Notes: generated by a model not told the origin, from the sequence alone. 64,000 nucleotides of DNA from Aurantiochytrium sp. KH105 (GCA_003116975.1 BGKB01000155.1:62001-126000), one strand, 5' to 3'. Shown: positions 51,641 through 62,051, numbered from the stretch's first letter. Made by a program: numbers and translations.

Positions 51641-53306
51641 CCCCACAAACGACCCCTTGATTAAGGCACCTCCAGGATCACCTTTTTCTCATGTCGAGAG
51701 CCTTTCGCTCTCAAAAGCGTCTGCAGCTGCGCTCTCAAAAGCGCGGGATCTCAACGCGCCTGAGCGAGCTCAAATCTTAAAGGTCTCAATGTCCATGTCA
51801 GCAGAGACGCCGCGGAGACGCTGCCGCGCAGGCGGGTAGGCAGCCCTGATGCGCGTGCTTGGTGGACGGTGTCGCAAGCTCGCGGCGTGCATACTCGGGC
51901 AGGCGCGCGCTCATCACCTTGCTCGGCGCGGAGTCTCGCCGCTGGGAGCAGCTTGAAGAGCGAGCCAGCGAAGATGCGTGCGGGTGCTGGTGGCGCGAGC
52001 AACGAGAGGCGAGGCGCGGGGAGGCCAAGACGCGGCTGTATCGATGGAGATGCGCATTCCGAGATGACCGCCTCGCGCTGCCCGGCGACTTGAGGATTGG
52101 ATTGAGCAGCAAGCAAGAAAGAAAGACCACCGCAGCGTCTCGGACGCTGTGAAAAGCGCGTCGCGTCCGCAATCATGCCCTCTGTAGTCTTATACTCCGT
52201 CAAGCTGATGTATAGAAGCCGATGCTGGCGGCCAAGCAGAGTTCAGGTCAATGAGTCGATGCGGCCACGACCGCTCACTTTGCAATCATGGCCTCAAACG
52301 CGCAGCAAGCGAAAGACCTACGCACAGCGAGAAAACATTGCAAGGAGGACCGCCGTCATGTGCTGGGTCATGCATACTGTGCCCTTTGAGGCGTGCGTGC
52401 TGGGCCAATGCCACATCGTCAAGCCTGTTGTCGCCCTGTAATGTTGCTCTGCCTTTTATGGCATATTTGAGACAAATCAGTAGCGCCAAGGCGAAGTAGT
52501 TTTTTGCAAAAGGTGTGTAGCAGACGAGCGCCGGCCTCGGTGTCGAATCTGGGATACTGTTCAGGCCAGCGCCGAAGTGTCATTGAGCCACATCACGCTT
52601 ACGGGTACGATTAGGCAAGGACACTATTTGCAGCATTTGATGCGATGCAATGAGAGGCAGGACCGCGACAGGGACGGAACTTGAGGCTGGCCGTGGCTAG
52701 ATGGGTCAAGTTCAGCCGAAAATTCGAGGCGCTCAGAGCAAATCGCAGTCGGCCCCATTTAGCATCCGCGCGTCGTATCCAGATTTGTATTTTGAGTCAT
52801 GATGCCGCGGAAATTCTTGCGCGGCTCTTTCATGCCAGCCAAAACTTCTTTGAGACTCCATTCTTGAAGAAAAGGAAGGAATGCCGATTCCAATGGATGA
52901 CGAAGCACACTTGACGATGACCACTCGAAAAGGTCAGTAGACGGAGGATGAGTTGCTACTGTAGTGATGACTAGGTAAGAGATCTAACATCATCCTCGGG
53001 ACAGTACTAAAATTGAAAAAGTTTCTCATTAGCATGCTTGAGGTGCTCTCTTCTTGCAATCAATTTGGAGTCGTGCCCTCGAAGATTTACGACGCCGCCA
53101 CCGCATCTCCCGTAACCCATACCCGCTGCGTCGTATTCAACATAAAAGACCGAGAGCAACAAAAAAGACCGAGAGGGTAAAAAAGTAAAGCAAAAGTTTA
53201 TAAGCGAGATATTACTACTGCGTTGCAGTAAGTGATCACAAGCAGTTAATGTCGGTCGCCCACCCACGCAGGCATGGCACCCGTAGCGCAAAGCCACACC
53301 GCACGA
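51641..53306. other. Gene-poor stretch between the membrane-protein remnant and the NACHT-WD40 gene
   Basis: About 1.67 kb. Only two items stand out: a 40-bp segment at 51,765-51,804 matching the 3' end of the metallophosphoesterase fragment at 58,489-58,528 (34 of 40 bases), and a pair of GCTCTCAAAAGCG repeats at about 51,708 and 51,731. The rest shows no protein-like frame. Confidence 0.5.
51765..51804 (-). repeat. Copy of the metallophosphoesterase gene's 3' terminus
   Basis: On the minus strand this reads ADMDIETFKI-stop followed by the same GAGCTCG, against ADIEVETFEI-stop at 58,489-58,528; 34 of 40 bases are identical. Sequence upstream of it does not resemble the enzyme, so only the terminus is shared. 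Confidence 0.6.
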
Positions 53307-56300
53307 TTAGGTCCCAGGTTCGATTCCTTGGACATGCAAGATGTGCACCATCCCGCTAGCGTCGCCAATAACGTAAAGACTTCCTTGACGAGCAGTGTCC
53401 TCGATTGCGTGATCCGTCGTGAAGCCTATGCCTCTGCTGAGCTTCACATGCGTTCCGTTCTCGGTATTCACCAACATCTTTGTTCCAGGTGTAGTCGATG
53501 CCTCCGCTTCATCCGCGTCGAGTGCCTCGCCCGTTCGAGCGTTCCAGTAAAGAGTTTCATTGGGTGATTGTGATACGATGGTGTCGCCCTGTATCGCCAC
53601 GCTCCTGACGTAATCAGAGTGCCCCTTCAACACGTGCTGCTCCTCGCCCGACGTAGCGTTCCAGGTGCGCACCGTGTTGTCCGAGAACCCACTGACGATG
53701 GTGTCGCCCTGTATCGCCACGCTCGAGACGTAATTAGAGTGCCCCTTCAACACGTGCTGCTCCTCGCCCGACGTAGCGTTCCAGATGCGCACCGTGTTGT
53801 CATAGGACCCACTGACGATGGTGTCGCCCTGTATCGCCACACTGTAGACGCAATCAGAGTGCCCCTTCAACACGTGCTGCTCCTCGCCCGACGTAGCGTT
53901 CCAGATGCGCACCGTGCCGTCTCTGGACCCACTGACGATGGTGTCGCCCTGTATCGCCACGCTGTAGACGCAACCAGAGTGCCCCTTCAACACGTGCTGC
54001 TCCTCGCCCGACGTAGCGTTCCAGATGCGCACCGTGTTGTCCCAGGACCCACTGACGATGGTGTCGCCCTGTATCGCCACGCTGTTGACCCAACCAGAGT
54101 GCCCCTTCAACACGTGCTGCTCCTCGCCCGACGTAGCGTTCCAGATGCGCACCGTCTTGTCACCGGACCCACTGACGATGGTGTCGCCCTGTATCGCCAC
54201 GCTGTAGACCCAACCAGAGTGCCCCTTCAACACGTGCTGCTCCTCGCCCGACGTAGCGTTCCAGATGCGCACCGTCTTGTCACCGGACCCACTGACGATG
54301 GTGTCGCCCTGTATCGCCACGCTGTAGACCCAACCAGAGTGCCCCTTCAACACGTGCTGCTCCTCGCCCGACGTAGCGTTCCAGATGCGCACCGTCTTGT
54401 CACCGGACCCACTGACGATGGTGTCGCCCTGTATCGCCACGCTGTAGACCCAACCAGAGTGCCCCTTCAACACGTGCTGCTCCTCGCCCGACGTAGCGTT
54501 CCAGATGCGCACCGTCTTGTCACCGGACCCACTGACGATGGTGTCGCCCTGTATCGCCACGCTGTAGACCCAACCAGAGTGCCCCTTCAACACGTGCTGC
54601 TCCTCGCCCGACGAAGCGCTCCAGATGCGTACCGTGTTGTCCCCGGACCCACTGACGATGGTGTCGCCCTGTATCGCCACGCTGTAGACGCAACCAGAGT
54701 GCCCCTTCAACACGTGCTGCTCCTCGCCCGACGTAGCGTTCCAGATGCGCACCGTGTTGTCATCGGACCCACTGACGATGGTGTCGCCCTGTATCGCCAC
54801 GCCCAAGACCGGACCAGAGTGCCCCTTCAACACGTGCAGCAAAGGGTCGCGGGGATGAGCAAGGGTGACGCGAATAGGCTCCAGCCATGGCTGATCAGGT
54901 GTTTGGAGACTACGTGCCAAGGGGCCTTTCGAGTCGTGACCAAGACGCGCCAGAACTTGCGACGCAAGTTCGTTGGGATCGTAGCTGAGGGCATGCACTG
55001 CTTTGCTCAGGAAGCGCGGCGTATCACTTTCGGGCGCAAAGTAGATGTCGAGTTCGACGCAATCGCGAATGAGGTTTCCGATTGTGGCGCGCCTTTGTGC
55101 CTCATCGTCACCGACAGAGATGGCGCTCTGTACCCATGCAAAGTCATTCAGGAGCTCGAAAGCCTCAGCGTGCCTGCCGCTCTTGACGAGGTGAAAGACG
55201 GCGTGACGGAGCGGGAAAACGTCGTCCCGCGAGCTGCTGCAGTAGTCGGCTAAGGCAGTATGGCCATCGTCAATGTCCACGCCAAGATCTCCGCTCAGGT
55301 CGTCATCTAGCAGCCAGTCTGCCATCCGCTTGTGGATGAGCGCCACGCGACCATCGCCGCCCTGGTACAAAAGATTACGCGCGTCGCCAACGATCTTTTT
55401 CGTCTTCTTCTTGGTTTTGTCAAGAATCACGGTGAGTTGCTCGACGCTCAGCGGCTCGCGCGCTGCCACGATAGGAGTTAGCAGTGACTGATAAGCATCG
55501 TCACCGCCCATCTTGTCGCGAAGGCGCTTAAAGTACTCCTCAAACATGCCACCAAGCCCGTTGGGAATGGCGTCTTTGTGAGAGATGTCCTTCAAGGTCA
55601 GCACTCCACCTTGTTTCTCCTCGTGCATCCGGTTCAGGGTCTCGGGAAGGAAGCTCGCCCAGAGAAAGAGACCTTCGGATCGCTCGGAAAGAATCTTGGC
55701 GCAAGAAGCAACGTCTTTTTGCTCCACGATATCTTTCATGTCGCACAGTAAATGCTCAATGTGTTTTTCGATGTCGCGAAAGTTCTCTTCGTCCTTGAGC
55801 TCCAGCACTTTAAAATCAAGGCTATTGTTGGTGATGCCGCGTTGAATCTCGCCTTCGGGACGTGTGCTCACAACCAAGCTGAGCCATGAGGGCATCACAT
55901 CCTTCCACGTACGAATGACCTTTGTCAAGACATCGTCGCTTTTGCTGCACTCGTCGAGAGCGTCGAGCACGACCACTTGTCGCATCTGATCTGAGCCGAG
56001 ATTGTTCAAAGGGTCGACGAGAATGGTCTGAAAAACATCGGCCAGAGGCTTGTCGCGGATACCGCCAAAGCTCACGGAGTCAAGCACATCGGCAAAACCA
56101 GGCACGCTCAGGCAGAGCTGCCATGCAATGCTCACAAGAGCCTCTTTCGGCGCAGCGGTCGTGACTTGATCATGCCGAAAGAAATGATACGCCGCAACAA
56201 AAATAGGCTGGCGCTCTTTTTGGCTACGACGCCACAGGCTACGTACACGTGACGACTTTCGGCGCGGCTCGGCGCGTTCATCAGCTTTGCTCTTTTCGAC

Positions 56301-57121
56301 ATCTTTGTCAGTTTTCAGAGCGCCTCCGCGGTGGCAAAGCTCGGCCATGATGACGCTTTTGCCGACGCCGCCGTCGCCCACAAGAATAAAGACGGCACTC
56401 TTGTTGTCGCTGTACCACTTGCAGAGCTCGTCGACGATCCAGCTCCGCGTGCCGAGGGTAAAGTTTTCCGCCTTGCCCTTGGCCCATGCCTCTGAGCTGC
56501 ACGGGTTCAGGCGAGGATAGATGTCGCGCATCAGAGGGGTGAGGTCCGATGAAGCCTCGGGGGTCGCGATGCGCATGCGAATGGCATTGGCGAGGCGTTC
56601 GATCGCCTNAGGAAGGCAATGTTGGCCTTTTCAGGTTCGAAGAATTCGACGTACAAATCATTGGGCAAATACCAAGCGATTGCGCCATCCCAAGTCTTCG
56701 GCTTGGCCATCTTTTTATCGATGAGGATGGGTACAAGCGCGTTCGGGAGGACCCTCGCCACTGCCTCAACGAGCATCCAGTTGCCTTGGAGTGCCATACT
56801 CACGAGCAGAAGAGCGACCGAGGCATTCTTGGCCGCCTCTTCTGCCTCGGCGGCTTTGCTCGCGGTGCGCACGGGCACGCTGAGGTGGGGCTGAATCGCG
56901 TCAACCAGCTGCTCGGCCAAGGACTCGTCGGCGGAATCGTGTACGACGAGGACGGCGACGTCGGCGAGCACCTCAGGGGGGTCGAGAAGGGCCTCCGCCT
57001 GCTCAGACGCGGCAGTATGGAGCTCTGCCTCCGCCTGCGCGGCATCTTTCACCTCGCGCTCGACGCTTGATCCTTTGTTGCCTTGCCCTCTGCCGAAGAC
57101 GGCGTAGAAGCTTTTTCTCAT
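53307..57121 (-). CDS. TIR-like - NACHT - WD40 protein (NLR/STAND-type sensor), frame interrupted at one N
   Basis: ATG at 57,121. Residues about 53-170 fit a TIR fold: ADVAVLVVHDSADESLAEQL, then NASVALLLVSMALQGNWMLV, with W-x-x-x-E (the E aligning with the catalytic Glu of NADase TIRs) and ALVPILID. At 56,610 an ambiguous base coincides with a one-base frame change; the same protein resumes in the next frame (AIERLANAIRM). A NACHT ATPase follows: Walker A ILVGDGGVGKSVIM (about 56,380), Walker B VVVLDALDECS and VVSTRPEGEI. An alpha-helical stretch leads to eleven 40-residue WD40 units. Total about 1,270 residues. The layout equals fungal HET-type and bacterial TIR-STAND sensors: ligand binding by the propeller, NACHT oligomerisation, TIR effector output. 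The function in immunity or allorecognition is inference. If the N is not an error, the TIR and NACHT parts are separate frames. Confidence 0.85.
53500..54843 (-). repeat. Array of eleven 120-bp WD40 units, several identical
   Basis: Exact 120-bp period with unit landmarks at 53,581, 53,701 and so on to 54,781. At least three successive full units (from 54,181, 54,301 and 54,421) are identical in DNA, and blades three to six encode the same protein sequence. Differences concentrate at the positions after HVLKGHS (GW, GC, DC, NY, DY, GP) and around SGSxDxTV (G/W/R/Y/S/D and K/N/G). Confidence 0.97.
56610..56610. other. Ambiguous base (N) at the TIR-NACHT frame break
   Basis: The only N in the window. 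Adding one base here would restore one continuous frame from the TIR-like part into NACHT. Confidence 0.98.
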
Positions 57122-58493
57122 TCTTTCCACGCGCAAGTAGCCTCACGGTCCTTTGGTTTGACCGCGCGCCCCTTCTCGGGCGCGGTTGCCCCTTCTCGCG
57201 CGCGGCTGCCCCCACCCGAGCGCCGTTCCCCTCGCCCCCGCGGCTGCGCGTCCTCGACCTCGCTCTCGTGCAGCGAATTGGTTCTGCTGCTCGCATCGCG
57301 CTCTGCTCCTACCGCCCTCGGCGGCTGGAGCGAGGGGATAAAAGTTCCAGAATACTCCCTTGTATGGGCCTACTACCATGTACAAAGGTCCCAATGTGGT
57401 TCTGCTGGAGGGAGTAAAACAGAAACTGTATGCTGCGCGTGCTGCGCACTTTTTCCGAAGCCCTTCTTCTTTCCATATAAAATCGGGTGGGTGTGTGCGC
57501 GTGCACAACGCAGCCGCCACTGCCAATGGCTAGCGGCCGTTCTCCAGCGTGTCCAGCGTGCACACGTCGCGCGAGCCCGTCCGTCCGCAGCCTTTTCCCC
57601 TCACTGCATCCGCGAGTGGTGATGGGCCTGAAGGAAAAGGAAAGCGGGCCTGACCTGGAAGGCGAAGGGGGGAAAGGGGGTAACGATCATCATGATGAGA
57701 GTGTGTGCGGACGCTGTCGCGCCTGGCTGGCTGTTGGCGCAGCAGGCTGCTGAGAGTGAGTCGCCAAACTCGCCTGCCGCGCCAAACTCGTTGCGCGGAC
57801 CGACCGAGCCAGACAGCTCTTTCACGAGGTTTATGTAGTATACTGGCTGACGCGCAAAAGTGTCTGTCAGCCATTCAGCCGACAGATGACGACTTTGCAA
57901 ACAAACAAAGAAAAAAAACCACCAACCAAACAAACGGTCTACCGGGAACGGACGCGCGCGCACCAGTGCCAGCTGGCTGCCCTTCTTAAGCCCTCCCCCC
58001 TCTCTGACGCCAATCTTTCTGGTGTGCTCTGCCTGGGGGGGGCGGCCAGCCAAAATTTTCTCTTTATGATCTCGGTAGAAAGCATCAAACAACTCGCGCG
58101 AAGCAGCCAGTCCAGCTGTGGAAGCAGGCCAATGACAACCCGCAGAGCAATTTTCCAGCGCACGGCCAGCTCTGTCCATCAGCCAGGCGTTGTGCGGAAG
58201 AAGAGGGAGGCGCGAACAGCGTCCCGCGCGGCGAGCCTGATCAATCAGCATCGGTCGATCGAAGGCGCACGTCAAGTTGTCGGAAGGAGGGAAAGCAAGA
58301 AGAGGAAGGGGGGTCAGCAGGCAGATCGGAGCTCTGCTGCGCAAAGCGTTCCATCTCCACTGACGACGTAGCGATGACAAGAGCGCTGCGTCGAGGTCCA
58401 TCGAAGATTGCACGCCCGACACAAGTTCTACAACATTCTTTCAAAAAGTTTAGAGTCCTGTCATTTGATAATTTTCGAGGATTTCAGTCGAGC
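57122..58493. other. Intergenic: upstream of the NACHT-WD40 gene, to the metallophosphoesterase remnant
   Basis: About 1.37 kb. A minus-strand frame of 273 codons (57,601-58,422) is open but has no recognisable domain, contains low-complexity Phe/Trp runs and was not called. Nothing else seen. Confidence 0.45.
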
Positions 58494-58890
58494 TCAAATT
58501 TCAAAAGTCTCAACCTCGATGTCAGCAGTGCTGGAGCTCGATGGCGAACTTGCATTGATAAATGCCGTGCGGGGTGTCGTGAGCCAACCCGGTGTGTGGC
58601 AGTGACCAAACACATGCAGCGTCGGCTGCACACGTTCCACAACATGTCTAAGCAACATTGGGCATCCGATGTGCCTTCCATTGAGGGCAAGATCTAGAAT
58701 GCGAGATGGTGGCGAGTGCGTGACAAGCACGTCCGTATTAGCTGGGATGCTTTCCCAGATGCCTCGAGCGTGCCCTTGCGATCGGAGGGGAAACGCCCAA
58801 AGACTCGGTAGGTGGTGCACCTGCACGTACGGCGAGCCATAAAACTTAACATTGTCGACGAGTTCTTGCCAAGATTCCAACAGGCGCGCA
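58494..58890 (-). pseudogene. C-terminal half of a calcineurin-like metallophosphoesterase (MPPED type), N-terminus missing
   Basis: The frame reads in order LVDNVKFYGSPYVQVHHLPS, VLVTHSPPSRILDLAL, GRHIGCPMLLRHVVERVQP, LHVFGHCHTPG and FINAS, the second half of MPPED1/2-type phosphoesterases: THxPP and the GHxH metal-ligand motif are present. The first half, with the DxH and GNHE ligands, should lie to the right, but from about 58,890 the sequence is an RPB1 fragment on the opposite strand. The enzyme as it stands lacks half of its metal site and cannot be active. The piece itself has no stop or frameshift. Confidence 0.8.
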
Positions 58891-60841
58891 CGTTCAAAGA
58901 CTTGACAGACAGTGTCTTCATCCACAACCTCGTCGTGCCCCCAACGGCAACGCGCCCACCCAACTTTTCCAACGGTGAATGGCGGCACGAGCCCATCACG
59001 CGATTGTATCATTCGGTGTTGAAAAAGAATCTGCAGCTCCGCATGAAGCTCAAATCCAATATCGCCCCACGCCTTGCAGAGGAGTACTTCAACGAGCTGC
59101 AAAGTGCAGTGGACGTCCTCTTCGATGTCGGCAACAGTAACAGCAGTCTTCGCAACCACGTCCTGCAGAACAAAGAACGGGGCATCTGCCAGCGCATCGA
59201 TGGTAAGCAGGGGCGGCTGCGTCTTAACCTGATGGGAAAAAGAGTCGAGTTCTCTGCGCGGACCGTCCTGAGCGGCGATCCTCGCCTCGTGCTCAACGAA
59301 GTCGGCGTGCCGCGCGCAGTCGCATTGAATCTCACAGTGCCCGTGCGCGTCACACACCTTAACCTTGGGCAGATCCCCCACTTCAACATCCGCTATGTCA
59401 CAAAGCACACCACTGGCCAAAGGTTCGACCATCGCATTTCTCCAGGCATGAAGATTGGAGTCGGAGACATCGTGGAACGCTCTCTCATTGACGGCGACGT
59501 CGTTGCTGTAAATCGCCAGCCGACGTTGCACCGAGGCAGCATCCTCGCGTGCAGCGTCCGCATTTTCGAAGGACTCGCGTTCCGTATGAATTACTCGTCG
59601 CTCATCACCGTGAATGGCGACTGCGACGGCGATGAGATCAATCTTCACGTCCCACAGGACCCCGAAAGCCGGACAGAGCTTGAGACCCTCCCACAAACAT
59701 CTCCCAGGCCTCGCAACCGCTCATCGGCTGCTACCTCCTTTTAAATGCCTTCGTGGATGAAGCGGACTTCATGGCCATTTTCTTCGCGATGGGCCTCGAT
59801 GCATCAGACAAGAAATTGGCACGGCCCTGCCTCTTTTCTTCTTCGGTGGCCAACAGCAAAACGAGCTCCCACGCCAAGCGCGCCAAGGGCTTGTTCAGCG
59901 GCAACTGCGTCCTCACAAAAGCCATCGAAGCCGTGGGAGTCACGCTTGCGCGATACAACCCACACGAAAAGATTCTCATGATCAACAACGAGGTCGTCTT
60001 CGGCGCAATGGTCAAGACGATTGTAGGCTCAGCGGCCGATAGCGTCATTCACCACATCTATTTGCGGAAAGGCCATGCAAGTGCCGGGACCTTCATTCAT
60101 ATCCTGCAAAAGGCAGCGACTGCTTTCCTCGCCATACGAGGCTTCTCAGTGGGCATTTCGGACTGAATTGTCGACACGCGCGAACCAATCGACTTTGATG
60201 CTCTTGACGACTACCTGTGGTCCCATCTTCTTCAGCGAAAGGGCAAGTGGACCGAGAAGGATGAAGCCGTTTTGTGCGACCCCCTCTCGGGCCTTACCAA
60301 GCTTGTCCCGCCTCACCACCACCACCACCATCACCTCCACGATGTCGACGACCGACTCTTGGACATGCTCTAGAGCGGCTCGAAGGGCAGCATACCAAAC
60401 TACAATCAAATCACGCGCGTGGTGGGGCAGCAGATCGAAGAAGGCGGCCGGGTGTCATCGCGTTTTACTCACGGGACGCGAACATTGGCTCACTTTGCGC
60501 AACACGACCGCTCAACCGGGGCAAAGGGGCTTGTCAGAAACTCATTCATAAAGGGGCTTGCTCCCCATGAGAAGTTCTTCCACGCCATGGGAAGACGCAC
60601 CGGGATCCTTGACACCGCGTGCAAAACCTCCATCTCAGACGCACAGTACAGGAGACTCGTCAAGCCTCTCGAACCGCTGGTCGTCAAAGATATGGGGCGC
60701 GGAGAAATGGCTGTCGCAAATTCCACCTCCGGCCAAGTCGTGCAAATGCATTATGGCGAGGATTCTTTTGACGGCACCTTCCTCAAGAAGCGAAAGCTCG
60801 AGCGCAACACGAGAGACGACGCAGAGGAGCATCTCAGCTGA
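58890..60841 (+). pseudogene. Divergent RPB1 (RNA polymerase II largest subunit)-like fragment, possibly of viral origin
   Basis: Core RPB1 landmarks in order: HNLVVPPTATRPP, GKQGRLRLNLMGKRVEFSAR, VAVNRQPTLHRGS, the catalytic Mg site NGDCDGDEINLHVPQ (three Asp kept; cellular enzymes read NADFDGDE), SGSKGS, GQQIEEGGR, SFIKGLAPHEKFFHAMGRR, DTACKTS and QMHYGEDSFDG. Breaks: a one-base frame change near the C run at 59,690-59,692, an in-frame TGA at 60,164-60,166 and an in-frame TAG at 60,371-60,373. It begins within the clamp region and ends shortly after the bridge-helix/trigger-loop segment, so both ends of a normal 1,400-1,700-residue subunit are absent. Divergence at positions nearly invariant in cellular RPB1 suggests a nucleocytoplasmic large DNA virus or mirusvirus source; this is inference. 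Confidence 0.85.
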
Positions 60842-60894
60842 TGATGATAAGAAAATCAAATGATGTTTGAAAAATAGAGAGCTACTAACCCGGC

Positions 60895-61592
60895 CTAGAT
60901 CCGTGGACGAGGGCCCGCCTTCTTCACGATTCCTGTAAAGGTGGCGACGATGCGCTCGTCAACATGCAGCTCCCCCGTGAGAAACAGCAAGAACTTGGTG
61001 CTGGACGTGACCTTGCCCCGAGCCTCGACCCACTCGCCAAGACGCACGGGCGCCACAAAGTTCATGTTAAGATTCGACGTCCAGCCCTTGTTGGGCTGCA
61101 AATCATCTTCTCCGATCGTAAAGAGCGCGGCATCTGCAAGCGTTGTCAAACAGCCCCCGTGCATCACATGGCCACCATTAAGGTTCTTCTTTGTACAATA
61201 CATGCCGCACGTTTTCTTGGTCTTGTTACTCCAGAGCGGACCGGCATTTTCCTCGAAATTATGAATCACGAGCTTTCCATTTTCATCGTGGCCATCATCT
61301 GTGTGTTTTTTTTAATTAATTTAATTAAAATTGATCATGAATTACGTTTCCAAGGCGTGGTGAGTCTCAACTTGTCAGAACAGAGATGTTCGTTCACCCT
61401 CCCTCCCTACTTTCACTCTCGCCTCGAGCACCAGCGAACCCAGCGTCTCCGCATGTCTAATACGCAAAGGAAGGAAAAATAGGCAAGGCTCACTCAGCAG
61501 CGTCTTCGCCACCGCGGCAGCATCGCCAACTTACCCCACGACGAGTATCCGCTCGGCGGCGCCCGAGCGCTTTCGGCGTCGACGATGGTCAT
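60895..61592 (-). CDS. Hotdog-fold (4HBT/PaaI-ACOT13 type) thioesterase, copy 2, two exons
   Basis: Exon 1 is 61,592-61,535 (58 bases, MTIVDAESARAPPSGYSSW), donor GTAAGT; exon 2 is 61,298-60,895 after a CACACAG acceptor; the intron of 236 bases sits at the same codon as in copy 1. It encodes 153 residues. The catalytic pattern is kept (NNLNGGHVMHGGCLTTLADA) and the C-terminal LGEWVEARGKVTSSTKFLLF is nearly identical to copy 1. The main difference is an extra residue and changed sequence in the segment GEDDLQPNKGWTSN. The intron contains an AT-rich palindromic TTAATTAATTTAATTAA. It stops 54 bases from the end of the RPB1 fragment, and its start is divergent from the myosin-like gene. Confidence 0.92.
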
Positions 61593-62051
61593 GTCGCTCC
61601 GCTCGCTAGCTCCTTCTCTCCCGGGACCTGAAGTTCGTGGTACGCGTTGCGGGTTTGCTCGAGACGATGATCGGCCCAAGACCGCAAGAGGACGGACTTT
61701 CACGCGCCTCGTCACGATGCGCCATTCTCTTGCGGCCAGCAGCAGCAGCATCACAAGCCACTCTTCGATGCGCCAAGACGTGTCGGCGACAAATCTAATC
61801 TGCGTCTGCGACAAATCTGTGTCGGCGATAGACCCGACGAGCCAGGTCGTCGTCCTCGTCCTGGGACTCTTTGATGGCGCCGGGCCGAGCTCGCCCGCGC
61901 CCTCTGGAGGCGCGACGAAGTGCGGCGAAGTGAAGTGAAGAGTGATGAAGAGGACGATGGCGGGGCGCGTGCAGTGCTTGGTCCAGGCGACCCAAGCAGG
62001 TCTCTATCGGCCGGTCCCTGGCGGCGCAGCGACGCGCGACGCCGGGCCGCC
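61593..62051. other. Divergent promoter between thioesterase copy 2 and the myosin-like gene
   Basis: About 460 bases; no gene seen. No obvious TATA box. Confidence 0.5.

Noticed and set aside
53500-54843. Regular 120-bp repeats resembling a CRISPR-like or satellite array
   Set aside because: The repeats are continuous WD40 codons in a protein frame, with no spacers, in a eukaryotic gene.
53619-55253. 544-codon plus-strand repetitive frame over the WD40 array
   Set aside because: Antisense reading of the 120-bp repeats, periodic only because the WD40 units are.
57601-58422. 273-codon minus-strand frame
   Set aside because: Contains low-complexity runs, matches no family I recognise, and lies in a decayed region; not enough to call a gene.
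60164-60373. Alternative genetic code explaining TGA and TAG inside the RPB1 fragment
   Set aside because: A frameshift occurs in the same fragment and neighbouring genes use TGA and TAG as ordinary stops, so decay is simpler.
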